NCBI GenBank assembly: GCA_037039685.1
Contig: JAWNGF010000004.1
Span: 3,348,001-3,412,000 of the forward strand
DNA from: Ceratobasidium sp. AG-K
Lineage: Eukaryota > Basidiomycota > Agaricomycetes > Cantharellales > Ceratobasidiaceae
Length of the DNA: 64,000 bases
Reading direction: 5' to 3'
Shown here in pieces: positions 59,401 through 64,000 of the stretch (its first letter is position 1; every line of letters begins with the position of its first letter). The translations under genes were made by a program, and so were the position numbers. Under the pieces are notes generated by a model. The model had not been told where the DNA came from, made no database searches, and was given only the letters and a program-made list of their open reading frames with translations.

Positions 59401-60452
59401 AGTGGTAGCGATGCTGGTACGGGTGGAATGGGCCCTGGGGCGACGAAGAAGGGCCCCGGAAGGAAAACGTACGCTGAGCTTCGAGCAGGTAAGTAAATTA
59501 CAAGTTGCGTTCGCGCGTTTGTTCATATATCCGCTTCATAGATGTACTATCGCGCCGCGAAGGCACACCCACGTCTGCGGAGACCAAGAACGGCAATTCA
59601 TCTACCCAGCATGATTCTCCGTTTTCGGGTGGCTTGTCTTCCTCGCCTACCCCTTCAAACAAGTCTCGTCCCAATAGTATTTCGGTTGCGCCTTCGGCAC
59701 CAAAAACCACAACAGAGGTACACACAGGGGCCCCAGACATTCTTGAACAGCCTAAACCCGTCATCGAACAACCCAAGCCAAGGCCGATCGGTGTCCAGCC
59801 CGGAAGAGGCGCCACAATGATGATACCAGGCATTCATGCTAGCCACCAGGGCGAAGTGATGGCGCTTGGCTCCGCCCCTGCGGAGAAAGCGCCTGTGGAT
59901 CAGGACAAAGCACAGGACAAAGCCGTTGAACGTGAACGAACGCTGTCACAAAACGGGAGGCCGTCCTCGATCCAAAACGTCTACCGGTTGTTTGGCCAGC
60001 GTACCATCAGTACTAGCAGCAGCGACGCGCCCAATTTACCCGGTAACAAGGTTGAGATTGTCAAACAACCAAAAGCAGCAGCCTCGTCGGCGTCGATTGA
60101 CACCATTTCTATCACACCGGTCGACGACGAAGCGTCTGATTCTCCGTTTTCCCCATCAACACCCAGGACGGTTGCCCCTACATTGCCGCCTCGCCCGGTC
60201 CCCATGATGTCCGTTCCCGCGCCTCGATCGCCGCCCCCCATGTTGCCTCCTCGCAAGCAGTCAGTATCGGCAGCGTCTGAAGCCTTGAAAAAGCTAGCAG
60301 CCGATGACGCGGCTCGAACATCACGACCTCAATCACCTCCAGTACCAGCCTCTCACGACGAGAACGCATCTGGAGCGTCTACACCTAGTGGTCCCCATCG
60401 AGTAGCTTCCCCTCCGCCGTTGCCTCCACGTGCGCCAGTAACTGCTAGCTAG
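56490..60452 (+). CDS. NVJ2: NVJ2/TEX2-type SMP-domain lipid-transfer protein
   Basis: Tethers the ER to other membranes and moves lipids between them. Exons 56490-57905, 57967-59488 and 59542-60452, about 1282 residues. The start at 56490 opens a signal-anchor helix ([18 protein letters not shown], then AGLYVILYV), the usual ER membrane anchor. A PH-like domain follows ([20 protein letters not shown], then [18 protein letters not shown]; helices around [20 protein letters not shown]). The SMP domain begins at about residue 310: [57 protein letters not shown], then [20 protein letters not shown], and crosses the first intron as [18 protein letters not shown], a family-typical end. The C-terminal half is disordered, Ser/Thr/Pro-rich, ending with several SH3-ligand-like runs ([27 protein letters not shown]). 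The tail is longer than the yeast protein's. Confidence 0.85.
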
Positions 60453-62595
60453 CACCACCTACCGAGCATACAGATGTATTATAGTTTCTTTTTTCGGCTT
60501 GTAGACTGCTTACATGACCGTACTTTCGCTACAAGCTCTGATCGTTCCTCGTTCTTGATAGTTCCACTTACAATTCTCGCATATATGCCTTTCTTGTCAC
60601 AGTTGCACGTGTAATATAATCCGCGCTCATCTTGCAACAACTATCTTACGATTAATCTGACTTATGTTTAGTAGTGTGTGGGGACGACGAGCAAACCTGG
60701 GCCCACGCGATTGCACGGCTACGCGGCGGATATAGCAGAACTGAAAGACTGACAAGAGTGTAGCAAAGTATGCGGAACATTCGAGGGGAGAAAGTCTACC
60801 GAACCTATGCAACCCATGTGCTTGGACCAAGCGTGCACTGAAGCCACGGAGAAACAGTAGCACCACCTGGTGGATTTGGAATCGTCTCTGTCTTCCCTCG
60901 AAATTCTTACACGGCGACCTCGTTGCCGCTATGGGTCGGGCCCACCTCCTATCAAGGTCGGTGCCTCGACACGGCTCCCACACGAGCACATATTCTCGCC
61001 TTCATTTCATCCGCGCATCCAAAAATGTCTCGCCACTGCGGCTCCGTACGGCCAAGACATGCGCAGTTCCTAGCCACACGTGTGCCAAGTTCGCGCATAC
61101 AGTCGGAAAACGACTGCCGTAATGAAGAATTCTGCCCACTCGCTAGAACTAGCTCTTCAACGCGTATCTGTGAGGATCGGAGCTCGGACAGCTGACCACC
61201 TCGACGCGCTTTTAAAAGCCTCGCAGCCGTCGGAAACCTCGGCCGTCGAACCCGAATGTCCGTGCTATTCGACTGAGGCGCAACCGCTGGACTATAGGGG
61301 TAAATTTTATAGGCACTGGCGTTCGATGATCGATGAAAGAGCAGGTAAATCCGATAAATCGACCAGCGCCGGTCGTTGCGCAGTGGATGGTGACGCCTAT
61401 GGGGATGGCGCCAGCCGGGTTGGGGACGATGACCGAGATTGTATAGGCGGTTGTATAGCAACTTGTTGGTTACAGGAGCGGTTAGCAAGGCGATGAGCGA
61501 CTCGATATATTAGTGAGATCCGTTGAAGAGCATGACTCGTTGGGGCATCAGAATACAATGCATATATTCAGTCGTGTGCCGGTCTCTAGACAACTCGCAG
61601 ACACCGGTGGTCCAACTCTAAGACCACTTTGGCTCCATTGATTGCCTCGGATATCGGGAGTGCAATGCGAGATCTCGACCTTGATGAGAGCCACCATAGG
61701 GCGCATACATTTTTCCATAACCAGACAGAGTTCAAATAGAAGGCGGAGGTAAACTGGAAACGCGTTAACGACTGTGGAGCAAAAAACACATAGGAGCGGC
61801 GGGTCGGTTCCTGTAATAGGAATCCCGAAACGGGCAACAGAGGAACTATAAACGGTGTACCACTTCTCAGAGTGATAGCCTTGATCAGGGACGCGCTCCA
61901 TTGTCAATTAAGCGAGCGGTTGGTAAAATTGATCAAGAGGGCGGGTCCGACCGTATCCCAAGCACGCAGAGAAAAAATAGGCCCGCGTGTGTCCCTGGCG
62001 GGTTGTACTCGAAGTAATCACACCCAAACATCCGGCACGCGTTGTTGCAACAAGTTCACTGTTCAATGGATGCAAATTCTACAAGTACACGCCAACCAGT
62101 CTATCACCCCAGAATTGAGCGAATAAATACATGGTATGGATGCTGTGTCCTGCACAAGACGAAACAATGATATGCACACGAAACAAATGCAAGATGCAAT
62201 CGTCCTCACTCCTTCACACATTCACAAACAAACACGCGATGCAAACCCGAAAGAGGAACAGAAAATCTAATTCAAACGAAGAGAGAAGGTATACTTTAGG
62301 AAAGCCATTCGAAAACCACCAAGGACAAGACGAAAACAACGCGCAGAGAAGACATGACGACGAATACAGGAAATTGGGAAGAGAGGGAGCGCGTTGTCTT
62401 GGTGCTTGTCCTCGCGCGAAGACTATGCAGTTGTTCAGAGTTCATTGATAATTGGAGAGAATCGTGAGGAGCATAAACGGGCCGGGCCGTGGCATAAATC
62501 GTAAACATATTCGGCAGTGTCGAGGAACGCGCAGCTCTCCTCGGGCGGCCAGAAAGAGCATATGTGGCATATTTGAAGAATAAATCACGAAAAAT
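60453..62595. other. convergent intergenic region, no gene recognised
   Basis: About 2.1 kb. A 138-codon plus-strand frame at 61080-61496 has biased composition but no family. An A-rich stretch at 62200-62330 is probably the 3' flank of the minus-strand gene. Confidence 0.4.
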
Positions 62596-64000
62596 CTAGA
62601 CGCGCCAGCTGGTGCGTTTGCGCATCTTGTCGTCGGCGTCACGGCGGAGCACGAGCTCGCTGGGCGAGATGGACACGCCGAGCTTGGGCGGCGAGAGCGG
62701 CATCTCGAGACCGAGTGCGGCCAGGTCGAGGGCGGTGTCAAAAGCGACGGGGACCGGGACCGGGTGGTCGAGCGAGAAATCAAAGAGCGAGTGCGAGCGA
62801 CGGTTGTGGGTCGGGCGGGGCGGGGTCGAGAGAGCCTCGACGCCGGCCATGGACAGGTTCGAGAGGGACGAGGGCATTGGGAGCATGTATGGGATCGTCG
62901 AGGGTGCGTCGGTGGTGATGTGCTACACACGAGGTCAGGCACGCACGCGGACAGGGTGAGAACAACTTACCAGCGAGTTGGACTCGGTCGGAGCAGTCTT
63001 GTCGACATCACTCAAATCGGCATTGGCCTCGGCAAGGCTCAGGCGTCCGAGACCGGCTTGGAGCATATGGGGCTGGACGACGCTCTCGAGCGAGAGGCAC
63101 TCGACGCCTTGCTCGTCGACAGCCGAGGGGCCGCCGGGCGAGACAGTCATGGGAACGGTCGTCGGGTTCATGATGCCACTGCCGGGGAAGAGGTCGCCTG
63201 CATAGTACGAGATCGGGTTGCTCTCCCTGAAGATCGAAGCATCACCAAAGTCCTGGTAGTGCTCGAGACGGTGATCGCCGGCCTCGGAGGAAAACTCGTG
63301 TGCAGCGACACCCGCACTCGAAGTGTAGAGATTGTATCGATCGACAACACTGTTGGATCCGGCACCGCTCCAGCCGCCAAAGGCGAGTGCGCCCGAGAGG
63401 GCATTGTCGAGACGGGTGTTGCCCGAGAGCCAGTCCGAGGTGGCCCAGGCGGATTTGCCGATGCGGTCCATGCAGTCGTCGCGGCGCGTGTGCGGGTGCA
63501 AAAAGTATTCCGAGGTCGTAGGCGAAGTAACGGCCGTGCCGGTGAGCCAGGTGCTGTCTGCGCCTTCGGGGTAGATCAGGCTCTCAAAGCCATGGCTGGA
63601 CATGACCGACGAGACATCGTCCGTGGCCGTAGTCGGCTGCTCAAAGACCGAGATCGAGTCCTGGGACTGGACACTGCCCTCGACGCAAGGGGGCGAGATG
63701 GGAGTGAGATCGCGCGGGAAGCTGGCCGAGGGAGTGGTTGGGAGCTCGACGTCTGCAGGGGCAACCGGCGACGACATGTCAACGTCCTCTAGTTCTACGG
63801 GGACAAGCGCATCGGTCGGGGCGCCGTAGCCGGTGCTAGGCTGGGGCGTGGCGCGCGACGCGTGGACGTGCTGGCGGAGCATGCGCGAGCCCCCTCGGGC
63901 GTTTCCCGCACTCGAGGGGTTCGAGGCAGGGTGGTCGTCTTCGCTCTCGGGGTACTCGTCAATGTCTTCGTCGTCATTGTCGTCCGACTCGTCATCGTCG
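62596..64000 (-). CDS. acidic, Ser/Pro-rich protein, 5' end missing
   Basis: The 5' part lies beyond the right edge. The minus strand is open from 64000 (DDDESDDNDDEDIDE, then YPESEDDHPASNPSS) through MLRQHVHASRATPQPSTG to 62981. A 46-nt intron (gtaagt to gtgtag) joins TESNSL to HITTDAPSTIPYMLPMPSSL. The last exon reads SNLSMAGVEALSTPPRPTHN, RRSHSLFDFSLDHPVPVPV and ends DADDKMRKRTSWRV. The composition (acidic start, Ser/Thr/Pro/Gly middle, mixed hydrophobic patches such as SLFDFSLDH) would suit a transcription regulator's activation region, but no DNA-binding domain is inside the window, so this is only a guess. GC content is clearly higher than in the rest of the window. The long antisense open frame here is a shadow of the GC-rich codons. 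Confidence 0.7.

Noticed and set aside
62764..63792. 342-codon open frame on the plus strand
   Set aside because: It is antisense to the GC-rich minus-strand gene, which has a better protein composition and a clean spliced C-terminus. The plus frame is an Arg/Gly-rich shadow.

Overview
The window looks like nuclear DNA from a filamentous basidiomycete. The genes are dense on both strands and cut by many short introns (mostly about 45-60 nt, with GT donors, AG acceptors and a CTNA-type branch site). The protein families are fungal: a DUF6699-type protein, an F-box/LRR-like protein, a fungal seven-helix membrane protein, and mitochondrial ribosomal proteins with basidiomycete features. The style resembles Rhizoctonia/Ceratobasidium-type Agaricomycetes. 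That placement is inference from gene style only.

Layout. 1-6.2 kb: the first codons of an acidic/basic protein (minus strand) diverge from CCT7, the eta subunit of the cytosolic chaperonin. A small unknown gene follows, then the mitochondrial small-subunit protein mS45 (Bot1 family). 6.4-12.5 kb: a free-standing ubiquitin-like protein without a C-terminal Gly-Gly, an EFM3/FAM86-type lysine methyltransferase, a multi-pass membrane protein, and a one-domain dsRNA-binding protein. 14-21.3 kb: a DUF6699-type protein, mitochondrial ribosomal protein L1 (uL1m), the mitoribosome assembly factor RSM22/METTL17, and a four-helix MARVEL-like membrane protein. 23-34 kb: an intron-containing tRNA-Gly(UCC), an F-box-like protein, and the very large FAB1/PIKfyve PI3P 5-kinase (FYVE, chaperonin-like, Cys-rich and kinase domains). 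34.1-40.2 kb is gene-poor. 40.2-44 kb: two low-complexity proteins of unknown function. 46.9-51.1 kb: a second one-domain dsRNA-binding protein and a golgin-like coiled-coil protein. 52.7-60.5 kb: a WSS1-type DNA-protein-crosslink protease and an NVJ2/TEX2-type SMP lipid-transfer protein. The window ends in a partial acidic protein on the minus strand.

Functional themes. Three genes (mS45, uL1m, RSM22) serve mitochondrial translation; uL1m and RSM22 are convergent neighbours. FAB1, the golgin-like protein and the NVJ2-like protein act in endomembrane identity and lipid traffic. CCT7 and EFM3 act in protein folding and translation-factor modification. Eukaryotic genes are not in operons, so neighbourhood is weak evidence, but two tight divergent promoters (118 bp and 182 bp) may co-regulate gene pairs.

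I found no CRISPR array, no intact transposon and no clearly new multi-gene system. The items most worth a second look are an apparent one-base frameshift inside the FAB1 kinase motif, a 906-nt intron in mS45 full of AG|GT junctions, very short introns (30 and 39 nt), a GC-AG intron, two tiny dsRBD-only genes, and a decayed tRNA-Gly-like fragment beside the real tRNA gene.
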